From assembly GCA_029876055.1 (NCBI GenBank), contig CM056877.1:4526001-4590000 (forward strand): a DNA stretch of 64,000 bases, given 5' to 3'. Every line of letters starts with the position of its first letter. Within the stretch, counting starts at the first letter, position 1. Shown one piece after another: positions 11,482-21,801 of the stretch. The stretch comes from Madurella fahalii (taxonomy: Eukaryota > Ascomycota > Sordariomycetes > Sordariales). Position numbers and translations under genes: made by a program. Below the pieces are notes generated by a model, which ran no database searches, was not told the origin of the DNA, and saw only the letters and a list, made by a program, of their open reading frames with translations.

Positions 11482-13850
11482 AAGTGCGATGGCTCGAGCG
11501 CCCCGCCTGCTTAGTCCGAGCCGCTCTGTGCTTATTGAGTGTGGTTTGGTTGTATGATTTTGGTATGGGTTCCTCTTCGCTAGCAGCTTTTGGATACCAG
11601 TGACCGGGCTGTAGGCATTAGCGTCCGTTTCTGTTTCCGGTTTTTGTTTTTGTTTTGGATATGCTGTTGGTGTTGACGAGATATTCCTTTCTATTTGAAC
11701 TTGTCATTGGGAGGGTGGACAGTATCCCACCACGCTTTTGCGTTTGTCGGTGGTGTCAACAATATCCTCGTTATTTGTGTTCCGCTTTCTGGTTTCAAAT
11801 GCCACCCGGGCTTCTTGTCGGGTTCTGAGATTTTGAGCGCTCGGGTTGCCTCGTCGTAATCCGGGTTTGGTATTTTGGTTACCCACCTATTTTTTGCATT
11901 TTAGCATGCGGTACTTAATGGGGCGATGTTGGTCGATGGGGTTAAGAAATGCAATTTTTAAATGGTTGCTCAGGGATGGGTGTGTTTGTTTACACAGTGG
12001 CGCTTGGAATCAGGAGTTCGGGCTTCTTGGGTTATGGAAGTCTGGCGACAGCCGGAAGGGACGGTGCGTTTTTGAGTATCTTCGAGAGCATCTCCTCAAG
12101 GCGTTCTCCTTTCGAAAGGAATCGGTACAACTGGCACCCTGATTCCGTCTTGCTGTCGGTGAGTGCCGTGGAATTTTGCCTATCACTTGTGGGAGGGTGA
12201 GATTGCATCGATGCACCGATGCATCCTGCAGCATGCTCAAATGACTTCTCGTGACACTGCCACAGCTGTGAATGCGGGTAAAAGCGTATCGCGGGTGCGT
12301 GAAAAAATCGAGTAAGCTGCCAAGAATTTGCGAGAAAGGAGTCATCCGAGATGCAGTTCTGAAGCATGTGCAACATCCGCATCTGGCTTGCGCTACATCA
12401 ATTCCATTGAGTCAATTGACGGTGCAGGTGGGGAACGGAGCAAGGCGGTCGACATGTTTACACTGTGTAAGAGGCTGCGGGAGAGGCCGCGCCCCTGTTG
12501 CAGCGTGCCCGAGGCCTCAATACGAGCCGCGCCCCCACGATACGCCTCAAGCGAGCGCTCAACCTTGTCAAGAGCCTCAGCCGAGGCATCGAAAGTGAAA
12601 TGTCGAAAGGCTTAGTTGCCCTCCCCGGCGAAGATATAACCTTGAGGCCGCCGTCGCGGAGGAAAGAGGTGCAGATTGCCTTGCGAGAAGCATCCAGAGA
12701 CCGCAATGGGCAAGCGTTGCGATAATACAAAAATGCTCTCGGCTCTGATCTCTCAAGACTTGCTCGGCACAGTGCGCAATGAGTTCTCTCCAATCCAATG
12801 GACACGGCAGCACGGTCCCGTCCGTGACGAATTGGCTCTTTTGACTCATCCGCTTCCAGCCAATGGAAACCCGCGCTGATCAGTGCCGCTCACTTTGGAT
12901 CGGGGTTGGAGGAGGCTTGTTCCTCACCTCCTCTATGCGGAAGGGTGAGAGTTACCAGACGAGTGGGGGCGAATGGGCCCGCCAAAACGCTCGCCGTGTT
13001 CTGCGACCATGCAGGCCACTCTCCCGCTGCGTCTCGGCGGTAGGGGGTACGATATGAGACGGACTATTTTGTAGCGAGAACGGTGTTGGCCTGATGTGTT
13101 TTAAGTCCTTGAGAGAGAAATATCCTGCGCTTCGGGGTCGCCTGTGATTAACCCTTAGATATCTGCATTCAAGTCAATCGGGAATCGCCGGTCCAAATGC
13201 ACTCGGTGCTGGAAGAAACTGCGCACAAATGGCTGAGTCCTGGGAAACGAGAGCCTCAGGTGCTGGAAGTGCGGATGTGTTGGATTGCCACCAATTGTCC
13301 TCTACAGGAAAGGCCCATCGCCTGAGGTACCCGTCCCACCGCGCTTACTGGCCGCGCTATTCCTAATTCGACTCGCCGAAATGCTGGGGGAAGCAACCTT
13401 CGCTGCGCCTGGATGGGCATAGCCAGCTCCCGCAACTCTTCTTGTTGGAACGAAGTGAAATATCGGCCTGACTCCATCGGACAAGTTTCTGCCTTCTTTC
13501 TCTTTCTTTCCTCTTCACAGGAAGAACGAAATCCGTCAGTGCACAGCCCGACTAGTATCAGTCTGTTTGCTCCTGCACTCGTGCCTCTACCCGAGCATCT
13601 TCCTGCGGATAGATTCGGCCACACTCGGCCCCTCAGAACCCAGCCTCACCCCCAAATCACATCTGCGCAATCCCGCTTTCTAAGCACACAACTTCCACGT
13701 TGGGTTGCCAAGCAAACACCACAATTACACCCCCAAGTAGTTTCGAGATCCAGTATTCTCGAGCCAAGCCCGGCGAAGCTCTGCGACATCTTTGCCACCT
13801 CCCCAGACCCATTTCTGGTTGTGTCCCACTCACCTGGAGCAACCGTACGA
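11482..13850. other. Intergenic region and 5' leader of next gene
   Basis: The 2.4 kb between two same-strand genes has no frame with recognisable protein character. The part from 13413 to 13850 is open in the frame of the downstream gene, but its composition is UTR-like and pyrimidine-rich, so I read it as 5' leader rather than coding sequence. The 11.5-12 kb part is G/T-rich and is probably the 3' UTR of the upstream gene. Confidence 0.5.
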
Positions 13851-16049
13851 ATGGCCGGCATGGCCCGACACGGTTCGGCCAGTGCCTACCAGGGCTTTTC
13901 CGTTTGCCAGCCGGCACTCGGATCAGCCCTGCAGTGGCTCCCCGCCATCGGCACTCCCGAACTTGACGACATGATCAACGCCTTCATCCCCGGTCCGTCT
14001 TCGATTCAGGACAAGCGGACACACATCGCCATGGACTTCTTCGAGTACTCCCGGCAGACCGGCGAGACCTTCAAGTTCTACCCCGTTCCCTCGGCCGCCT
14101 CCTTCACTCCAGTCACGGCATCTCCCGCCAGCTCGACTCTCTACGACTCGGGCTACGGATCCAGCTTCAACCTCTCTCCGGTGATGTCGGACCAGGGATC
14201 CTGGACTCGGTCACCCGCAGCCTTGACCCCGTCAATGTCCACCGACGCCGGGGCCAGGTCACGGTCCTCTGCGTCCAAGAAGGCGAGCACCTCCAGCTCA
14301 CGGCAAGCCACCGTGGACTTCTCCAACCACCCTGGCATGCGCATCATGACCAAGGACGGTCGGGATGTCACCAACTCTGCTTCCCGAGGTTGCAAGACCA
14401 AGGAGCAGCGGGACCATGCCCACCTCATGCGCATCATCAAGGCCTGCGACTCCTGCCGGCGGAAGAAGATCCGCTGCGACCCCAGCCACAAGAAGCGGAC
14501 CGCCTCGCAAGCTTCCGCGTCACAAACTGAGCAGAAGCCCGCCAAGAAGCCCAGGAAGGCTGAGGAACCCCCGCCGGCGGCTGTAGGGGAAGCTGTGGCC
14601 GACTTCAGCGATGCCAGCTTCGACCCGACCACACTTGACTTGGTGCCCTTCGACGCCAGCTTCCAGGACATTGAGGAGTACTGGAACCAATTCATCACCT
14701 TCGACCAAGAACCGGCTGCAGTTGCCGCCCAACACGGAGCTGGCGACTTCGACTTCGACTCCTTTATCGACTTCCAGAGCTTCTCCTCCCCGAGCTCCCT
14801 TTCCTCTTCGACTTCCCCGTCACAAGCGTTTACTCCGTATACTCCGGCGGCTCCTGGCGCGTCGCCAACCGTCGCATCCGATGTTGTGGTTGACGTCGCG
14901 GGCGGCGTCTCACTTGACGACCCGACCGTCCCCTATCTCAATCCGGACGTCCTCCATGGCACGAATTATGTCGACTTCAACCTGTTCTCGCCGGGCCCTG
15001 ACGCTTTTGATGAAGACCCCGTTCTACAAATGAGGGACGTTGCAAGCCTACCACGGTCCCCACGGTCACGCAGCGTTGCTACCGTTGACACAGCCGCCAA
15101 CGATCCACGACATACTTATGATCCACCTACGACTAGCGAGCTCTGGAGAATTTCCGGTCCGGAATCGAGCGTCCATGTCATAGGAGCAACTAGCGCCGGT
15201 CGCTCGTCACCCACGAGGCGGCCACTATTCCGCTCCGCAGCCCTACACACCTCCACCAGCAGCCATACCTCCAGCATTGCGTCGGCCAACGTGGTTGAGT
15301 CGCCGGTTAGTCCGGGCTCATCACCTCGACCCAGGAGGCCATCACAGATCCACTCGGTTGCAGATAACGTAGCATCCAGGGCTGGCATGCTAGACTCGCC
15401 TTCTCGTCCCGAGTCGCAACCTGCCACTCACAGGACACCGCCACAGGCCGCCGATCAACGGTATTGTCTTGGCCGTGACGTCGCCGTCCGCAGGGGTGGA
15501 TACAGTTGCGGACGCGGCTCGCTATCAAGGCTACTGCAGACCGGCGTCGAATCGAGGTCTTGTAGCGTTGCCGACGGGCAGCGCGTCGTCCAGCGGAGTA
15601 CCGTTGTACTCAATGCGGCAGTCAATGCGGAATTGACGACCATGGTGATCTCAACCTCGCCGACACGGCGCACCCCCGCCGGAGAAGATGTGAAGAACGG
15701 GCCAACGAGCCGATCGTTCTCGCCTACATTCTTCTTCCAGCTTGCCGTGTTCGGTCTTGTCTCGCTCCTTTGTGCATCTGCTTTGCAGTCACACCTGGCA
15801 TGTCGGGTCAACCTCGTCAACATACTCAGCACCATATTATCTCTAACCCCGCTTGCGCTTCGGCGCTCCGGGGCGTCGAGCGCGACAGGGGTCGCCTCGA
15901 CAAGCTTGCTAATACCGACGCCTTCGGGCATCGTCGACAATGTCAAGTCGAAGATTCAAGCCGTGGACAGCAATCTCGTGTCCACGGTATCACGGCGAGC
16001 GAGGAATGTCACTCCTCGTTTGTTGTCGGTGGGGTCTTTCTTAGTCTAA
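13851..16049 (+). CDS. Half zinc-cluster protein, Ser-rich, with C-terminal hydrophobic segment
   Basis: A single exon of 732 residues from the ATG at 13851. The frame is open upstream to an ATG at 13413, but those 146 residues look like translated UTR, whereas MAGMARHGSASAYQGFSV looks like a genuine start. Residues 199-213 are CDSCRRKKIRCDPSH: one C-x2-C-x6-C half of a Zn2Cys6 cluster plus a His, flanked by basic residues, and again with no second half. Acidic and Phe-rich stretches follow (FDFDSFIDFQSF and similar), which would suit an activation region. Near residues 625-645 is a hydrophobic helix (FFFQLAVFGLVSLLCASAL), with a weaker one at about 653-671. The layout parallels the neighbour at 9431-11481 although overall sequence similarity is low. 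Function unknown. Confidence 0.8.
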   Translation: MAGMARHGSASAYQGFSVCQPALGSALQWLPAIGTPELDDMINAFIPGPSSIQDKRTHIAMDFFEYSRQTGETFKFYPVPSAASFTPVTASPASSTLYDSGYGSSFNLSPVMSDQGSWTRSPAALTPSMSTDAGARSRSSASKKASTSSSRQATVDFSNHPGMRIMTKDGRDVTNSASRGCKTKEQRDHAHLMRIIKACDSCRRKKIRCDPSHKKRTASQASASQTEQKPAKKPRKAEEPPPAAVGEAVADFSDASFDPTTLDLVPFDASFQDIEEYWNQFITFDQEPAAVAAQHGAGDFDFDSFIDFQSFSSPSSLSSSTSPSQAFTPYTPAAPGASPTVASDVVVDVAGGVSLDDPTVPYLNPDVLHGTNYVDFNLFSPGPDAFDEDPVLQMRDVASLPRSPRSRSVATVDTAANDPRHTYDPPTTSELWRISGPESSVHVIGATSAGRSSPTRRPLFRSAALHTSTSSHTSSIASANVVESPVSPGSSPRPRRPSQIHSVADNVASRAGMLDSPSRPESQPATHRTPPQAADQRYCLGRDVAVRRGGYSCGRGSLSRLLQTGVESRSCSVADGQRVVQRSTVVLNAAVNAELTTMVISTSPTRRTPAGEDVKNGPTSRSFSPTFFFQLAVFGLVSLLCASALQSHLACRVNLVNILSTILSLTPLALRRSGASSATGVASTSLLIPTPSGIVDNVKSKIQAVDSNLVSTVSRRARNVTPRLLSVGSFLV

Positions 16050-17002
16050 AAGGACTTGGAAAGACCCGGCAAGTGTTTTTAGAGATATGCGGTGTTCTGT
16101 TTGTTAGCGAGTGCATTTTTGACTATGATACCCCGGGTTCGGATTTTGAGACATGTGGTCGTCCTCTTCCTTGTATGTACTATATTCAGGGCTTGCTCTC
16201 AGCAGGGAAGCAAGGTGTGGTATGGGTTTGGGGGGGAGGACGAGCTTTTGATGGACTGTGCGGGCCTGACCCTGAGTGCAATGGCTCTTCCCCCTTGTGC
16301 TAGCTAGTAGCTCTCGGGCTTGACAATTGAGGGTCCTCGCAGACCATTGAAAATTAATACCGGCCGTCCCTTGACTGTGTGATGATGCTCGTGGTAATAC
16401 ATTCTCGGATCGTAGGAATTGTAGGAGGGATTTCCCGCAAGCGTCCCTCGTGTATAGTACATTAGCTCAGCGGTGGTGGAAAACGGGACCTCATGCAACA
16501 AACCAGGTTGGTAGCTGCGAGTGGTGCGTTTTAACGGGGTTTGGCAAACTACCACACCACCAACTAAATTTGACATTGGCCTTGCGATTTCTTTGTTACC
16601 TTTAGTTTTGTTATTATCGTTGCCGGTTCACGCTCAGCTAGATTTTCCGGTCCATTTTGCAGATTACGTTCTTTTTGGTTGTACAAAGTAACAGCATAAC
16701 GTCGCACTTCTGTGGATCTGATGGGCCGAATGTGCCCAACATCTTGATCATTACTGCACGGCGAGTCAAACACGCGGATTGCTGCACGGCCGACGGTGCT
16801 GCTTCTTTATACATTATCTTCACCGGCATTCACTCAGGTAACAACATTGTTAACGACTATCACTAGCCTTTATTACCAGAAATTCCCAGCCTTCAATCAG
16901 CACCTGGCGGGTTGTGATTGGAGTTGTGGGGGTTGCTTGAAGGAAGAAAAAAAAAAAATTAGAACGCTCGGCGGCGCTGAGGGGGACGGAAAAAAAAAAA
17001 AA
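16050..17002. other. Intergenic region, promoter of the Tad2 gene
   Basis: No supported gene. The last 80 bp contain two A runs (near 16949-16960 and 16990-17002), the second touching the ATG at 17003. Poly-dA tracts at fungal promoters are commonly nucleosome-depleting; that role here is inference. Confidence 0.45.
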
Positions 17003-19199
17003 ATGGCAATCGCACTCTTCGAAGCCATCTCGGGCATCGGCCTCAAAACTGCTGCCTTCTTGCAGTCGCTCTTTCTCTTTCCTTTTCGCATTCTTCTGCA
17101 AACCGTAAAGAGTTTTTCCCACTCGCCTTCACCAAATCATCGAACGCTTCCTTGCTCAACCTCTGACGCTATATCTCCTGCCTTCAACGAGATACGTAAC
17201 GACGCCGACGTAGACATCGGCTCCGGCGACGACCGAAGTGTTAGTGGCGGCGATATGACTACCGCTTCGACCCCGTCAGCGGTCTCAGCACCGCAGGCTA
17301 ACAAGACGCCCGCTTCCCAAGCCGCTCTGGCTCACCAGCGAACTTCGGCTTCAAGAAAGGAAAACACCCCGCCGCCGAAGGCTTCGCAAGCCGATATTGA
17401 AGCTCAACTTATTGATGATGGGCTCTCCCGCCTGGACCTCAATGAAAGCGGAAAGGCGGCAAGATCCCCGCTGGCGTCGCGTCAAGCCGTGGGGAATGGC
17501 GCCGTAGCCTTCAAGGAGGAGGGAAGCGGCAAGGGAGTCGTGAGTGCTGGTGCTCCGGCACAAGAGCCTGGCTTGCCCGCCAGCGCCAGTATTGGCAATA
17601 TTGCCGAGGGGAAGGTTACGCGTGCACTCCCGGTGCTGCTGGAGCACTCGGTCTCTCAGACTAGTAAGCTCAAGCAGACCACTACGATCCAGCTGGGCAA
17701 CGAGACGGTGCAGATCCAGGTCAAGGCCGAGACGCCCGAGCAGGCCGCCGAAAGGGCTATGCATAGTCGGTTCATGAGGGATGCTCTGGATATGGTACGT
17801 CGCCGGCTTTCTATCTTCTCATCTCCAGGAGTCTGCAGTCCCTTTCGTCTGCTTGGTCATCAACCGGCACGCATCCACTGTGGATAGGGATAGACGCTCT
17901 GCTGCGTGCCTTCCTGGTTCACACCTCGCTCACCGATCTACTACTTGTCCACTCGTTTCTACTGTTAATCCCGTCCAGAACGTCTTTATACACCTCTTGC
18001 CTCATTACACAGACCCCTCCCGTTCGTTACACAATTCGCAGCCTGCCGACCCATACTGTCCCTCGTCCCCCCCCCCAAGTACGAGCCACCCATTTCGGCG
18101 CAGTTCCCTGAGATCAACTTCATCTTCTCTCCCATCCATCGTTCGTTCTTTTGCCGCCCGTCTACTGACTCGACCTCTACAGGCCAGACTTGCCCTCAAG
18201 ACCAACGAAACACCTGTCGGGTGTGTGCTCGTCTACAAGGGCCGGGTGATTGCCAAGGGCATGAACGCAACGAATGTTAGTCGGAACGGGACGAGGCACG
18301 CTGAGTTAATGGCTATTTGCGCCTTGCTTTCCTACTCACCCGACACCGAGGCCGCCGAGGAGGACTCGCGGCGCGAGGGAGCATCGGGTCGGAAGACCAG
18401 CGATGCGCAACCTGATGAGACCAGCACCTGGGGGGACGTCGACCCGAGCGATGGCCATCTCTATCCCTACGGGCAGAAGCTTCACCCCTCCCCTCGCGTG
18501 GACCGCTCCGTCATCACCGAGTGCACCCTGTACGTCACGGTGGAGCCGTGTGTCATGTGCGCCTCGTTGCTCCGACAGCTCGGGATCAAGAAGGTGTACT
18601 TTGGCGCCGTGAACGACAAGTTTGGCGGCACCGGGGGCGTGTTCCGGATCCACCAGAACTCGCCGTACTCGATGGCCTCAGCTCCTCCGTCGCCTGGATT
18701 TCGGAACGGGAAGGGTCTCGCGAGGCCAATTCTCGAACGCCGTCCGGCTTCAACCGATGCCCGAACGAATGGGCAGACAGTCACGGGAAACAATAATATC
18801 GAGGGAAGCGTTGCTGCTCCGCTTGAGCCCGCCGTTCTTCCGGGGGATGGCGGCAACGTGGAGCGTGGATACGAGGCCGAAGGAGGCTGGGGGCGTGACG
18901 AGGCGGTTACGTTGCTGAGGCAGTTTTACGTCCAGGAGAACAATCGCGGTGGGTGATGAGAGAATCCTGTTCCCGTCTTGTGCTTGTTCACTGATTCGTC
19001 GACAGCACCTGTTCCGAGGAAGAAAGAAGGCCGGGCGGCTCGACTGGCGGCGATGATGGAGCGCGATGGCCAAGCCGGCAGGCCCACGAACCACAGTGCC
19101 GCCAGCGAGATGCAAAAGGACCAGGAGAGCACTGGAACGAGAACGCCCGAGACGGAGGACCCAACCGCTGGGAGCGCTCCCGAGAGCATTACATCTTAG
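17003..19199 (+). CDS. TAD2: tRNA-specific adenosine-34 deaminase catalytic subunit Tad2
   Basis: Three exons, 17003-17794, 18183-18948 and 19006-19199, encode 583 residues. Tad2, together with Tad3, converts A34 to inosine in tRNA anticodons. The deaminase core starts at the end of exon 1 (SRFMRDALDM) and continues in exon 2 with TPVGCVLVYKGRVIAKGMN. The zinc site is visible as H303-A-E305 and P-C387-V-M-C390; E305 is the expected proton shuttle. Between these motifs is an insertion of about 50 residues relative to bacterial TadA. A Ser/Gly-rich insert precedes the final helix (DEAVTLLRQFYVQENNR), and exon 3 adds a basic, disordered tail. The N-terminal extension of about 250 residues before the core is unusual, although it is in frame; the real start could be internal. 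Intron 1 (388 nt) is long for the window. Confidence 0.86.
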
Positions 19200-19680
19200 T
19201 CGGCCTTTATATCACTTGGCTGTGAGCAAGGACACAGCACGACGAGGTTGCTTTGGCCGCAGTTGTTATGGCATCGCTTGCCAGGCGCAAGATCATTCGT
19301 GGCATTTGATCCAACACGAGCGAGATGGTAGCGAGATGGGCAGACGAACCCCTTCCGACCTTGCCTCTTCTGGTGTCCGTTCGCAAACGCCGACGGACAT
19401 CACGCCCCCTCGCGTCCCTGGATCTTGTACTGTATGCTCCAGTCATTTTAACCATGCGGGATCAGGCGCTGACATGAACAGAAAGATGCAGATCATCTAG
19501 GGTTACCGTTCGCATCACAAACAAACATAGACGATTGCGAGAATAGGAGTTTTAGACATGTTTGTTACGTCTGTTGCTAGACCCTGGCGCATCAAAATCA
19601 TTATTACAAAGCAAAGCCGAGATAGACAATCTGTATCTCCTGTCCCATAGACACCATCCTGCGATAAGCGACCAACGTCA
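19200..19680. other. Intergenic: convergent 3' ends
   Basis: About 480 bp lie between the plus-strand Tad2 stop and the minus-strand GFA-gene stop. I see no gene or structured element. Confidence 0.5.
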
Positions 19681-21463
19681 TCAAGCCATCTCCTTACTAC
19701 TATGCAACCCCCCTTTTCTCATAATATCTTTTCCCACTGATGTCCCACTCACGTTCTCCCGTTCCCGTGATTTCCTCAGGCCAGCCTCGAGGCGATCAAC
19801 AACCAGCTCCCCGAAGGCCCGTGCCCCGCGATGCCGGCCCGTCCCGGCCTCCTCGGCAAAGCTCGTCCGTCCGGTGTGCCAATGCAGCCAGTCATCGGCT
19901 CCGGCTCCGGTCTCGGTTCTGGTCCCACCCCCGGCCCCGGCCCCGGCCCCGGCCCCGGCTCTGGCTGCGGCCCTGCAGGGGGCGCCGATCAGCCCCGCGC
20001 TCAGGTCGACGAGCTCGGGGCGCTCCGTGCTGCGCCAGAAGCAGGTCGCGCCGCACCCGCCGCAGAATTCGCGGGTCACGCCGGGCGACGAGGAGTAGCT
20101 GCTCAGCAGGGACTGGGTGGGCGACGAGGCGAAGTCGAGACGGAGAGCCGGGGGGTGGTGGGGGGTGGCGGGAGGGGGATCGGTCTTGAGCTCGACATCG
20201 AGGTCGTAGCTGAGGTCGGAAGGGAGTTGGGGGCTGAGAGGCGGATCGTTCCTGGCCTTGAGGTTGAGGCTGACGTCCGGGTACGGCATCATGAGCTGGA
20301 TGTTCCGGACGGGAACGAAAGCCCTGCGGTGGGGTAGGTGGGTTTGTTAGTGTACGTTATCCTGAGAAGATTTCTTTCCGGTTTCTCTCTCTTTTTTTTT
20401 TTTTCCCCTTGGCCGATCTACCCCCCCCCCCCCCCCCGACCGAGGTACTGTACAGTACTGTACGTGTGCTGTACATTTGGCTCGGGAACAGTCGGATCAG
20501 TGTTGCTAGGTCTCTGTGTACTTACCAGGATTGGACCTCAAAGCCCGAGGTGAGCCGGCAGGAGGCGCAAGCGCAGGTGCCGGCGAGGTATTTGTATTTG
20601 GGTTCCGGTACGGTTGTCATGCTGGGGTCCGGTTTGGCGGTCTTGCCAGGGCCCTGCTCGGCCGTCTTGCTGGGCCCCGGTTCGGTTGTCATGCTGGGAT
20701 CCGATTCGACTATCATGCCGGGGTCCGGCTCGGTTGTCATGCTGGGGGCCGGTTCGGCGGTCTTACTGGGCCCCGGCTCGGTCGTCTTACTGGGGTGAGA
20801 TGGAGATGAAGGCACCTCGTGGATGTACCACTTCGATTTGGAAGGGTTGACGATGACGGACGGCGGTGTGCTGTGATACGGGAGGAGCAGGTCCGGAAAA
20901 GGGGCGTCCGGGTTTTCGGAGAGCGGGAGAGAGGGACGAGAGATGGAGAGCGAGACGCGCTCGCAGTGGCAGGAGGCGAGGAGGCGTGCGTCGTCTGGTC
21001 CTGGTGGATGCGGATGTGCGGGGGGGTTGGGCAGGGGACGAGCAGTATCGGCGCGCATCCAGATCCACAAGTTGCTGTTCATGATGTCTTCGAGGTGCTT
21101 GTGGCGGCATTCCCTCGGTGGACCGGTGCTGGTGTCCAGCTCGGGGGCGTCGAGGATGACGCCCGTGGCTACCTCCCACTCCTGTGCAACAGAGTCCTTG
21201 AGCCGGAAGACGTGGCACCCGCACTTTGGGCAAAAGTGCCTCGTTTCTGATGGGCTCGTGGAACGGGCTTGCAGCATACTGATGTCTGGATGTCGGATCG
21301 GGGAGAGAGGGACATATGAAGTGTAGAGTTGGCCTGTCACATGTCGGCAGGTATCGCAATGGCAGAACGAGACATCTGAAAACAAGTCGCCGCTCCCTTG
21401 CAGAAACAGTGTCTGACGCGCCTGGCCGCAGTGGCATGAGACGATGATGGTTGGAGTCGCCAT
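19681..21463 (-). CDS. Tandem GFA-domain (CENP-V/GFA fold) protein
   Basis: Two exons, 21463-20526 and 20323-19681 (intron GTAAGT..CAG), encode 526 residues. GFA domains are small zinc folds named after glutathione-dependent formaldehyde-activating enzyme; most fungal members have no proven substrate. Domain 1 starts at residue 9 (SCHCGQARQT, then FCHCDTCRHVTG, then HFCPKCGCHVF), giving the usual seven-cysteine zinc pattern. Domain 2 starts with ASCHCERVSLSI, continues with GTCACASCRLTSGFEVQSW and ends with EFCGGCGATCFW; the intron falls in the QSW|AFVPV strand. Between the first and second cysteine groups of domain 2 is a run of about eight 8-residue repeats. The C-terminal ERPELVDLSAGLI and DDWLHWHTGRTSFAEEA segments are typical of fungal two-domain GFA proteins. 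The ATG at 21463 is preferred over an in-frame upstream CTG/ATG because domain 1 begins directly after it. Confidence 0.84.
20600..20796 (-). repeat. 24-bp coding minisatellite inside GFA domain 2
   Basis: About eight imperfect 24-bp units encode 8-residue repeats such as PGPSKTAE, PAPSMTTE, PDPGMIVE, SDPSMTTE and QGPGKTAK. Unit length is an exact multiple of three, so the frame is kept. On the plus strand the units are seen as alternating TCGGTTGTCATGCTGGG-like and TCGGCGGTCTTGCTGGG-like blocks. Confidence 0.85.
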
Positions 21464-21801
21464 GGCTGTGTACTCAAGAGTTTCGGGGAACATGGTCTGG
21501 CGAAGAGAGGCAACGGATGGACCGAGCACTGGACTGAAACTTTATACCTTACCGTAGTCTACATGAACTGGTGTCAGACGGCCCGGAAATAAACCGAGAC
21601 ACGGAACACCGTCCCGCTATCCCTTGACTGTCCGTCACTAAGGTAGGCAAGTACCCCAACCAACTTACACCGCCATGTGTTGCGCTTTGTGACTCATTTC
21701 CCTCCCTCCCACACGCACGAAGAGGTACACGATCTTATTACGTAGTATAGCCTGCCGTACTTGTGACTTGCGCCCTGGGTAATCGCTTGCCAAAAACCCG
21801 G
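21464..21801. other. Short intergenic region
   Basis: About 340 bp lie between the start of the GFA gene and the 3' end of the permease gene, both on the minus strand. It probably contains the GFA-gene promoter; no clear element was seen. Confidence 0.45.

Noticed and set aside
13413..13850. N-terminal extension of the second half zinc-cluster protein
   Set aside because: Open frame but with UTR-like, pyrimidine-rich composition; MAGMARHG at 13851 looks like the natural start.
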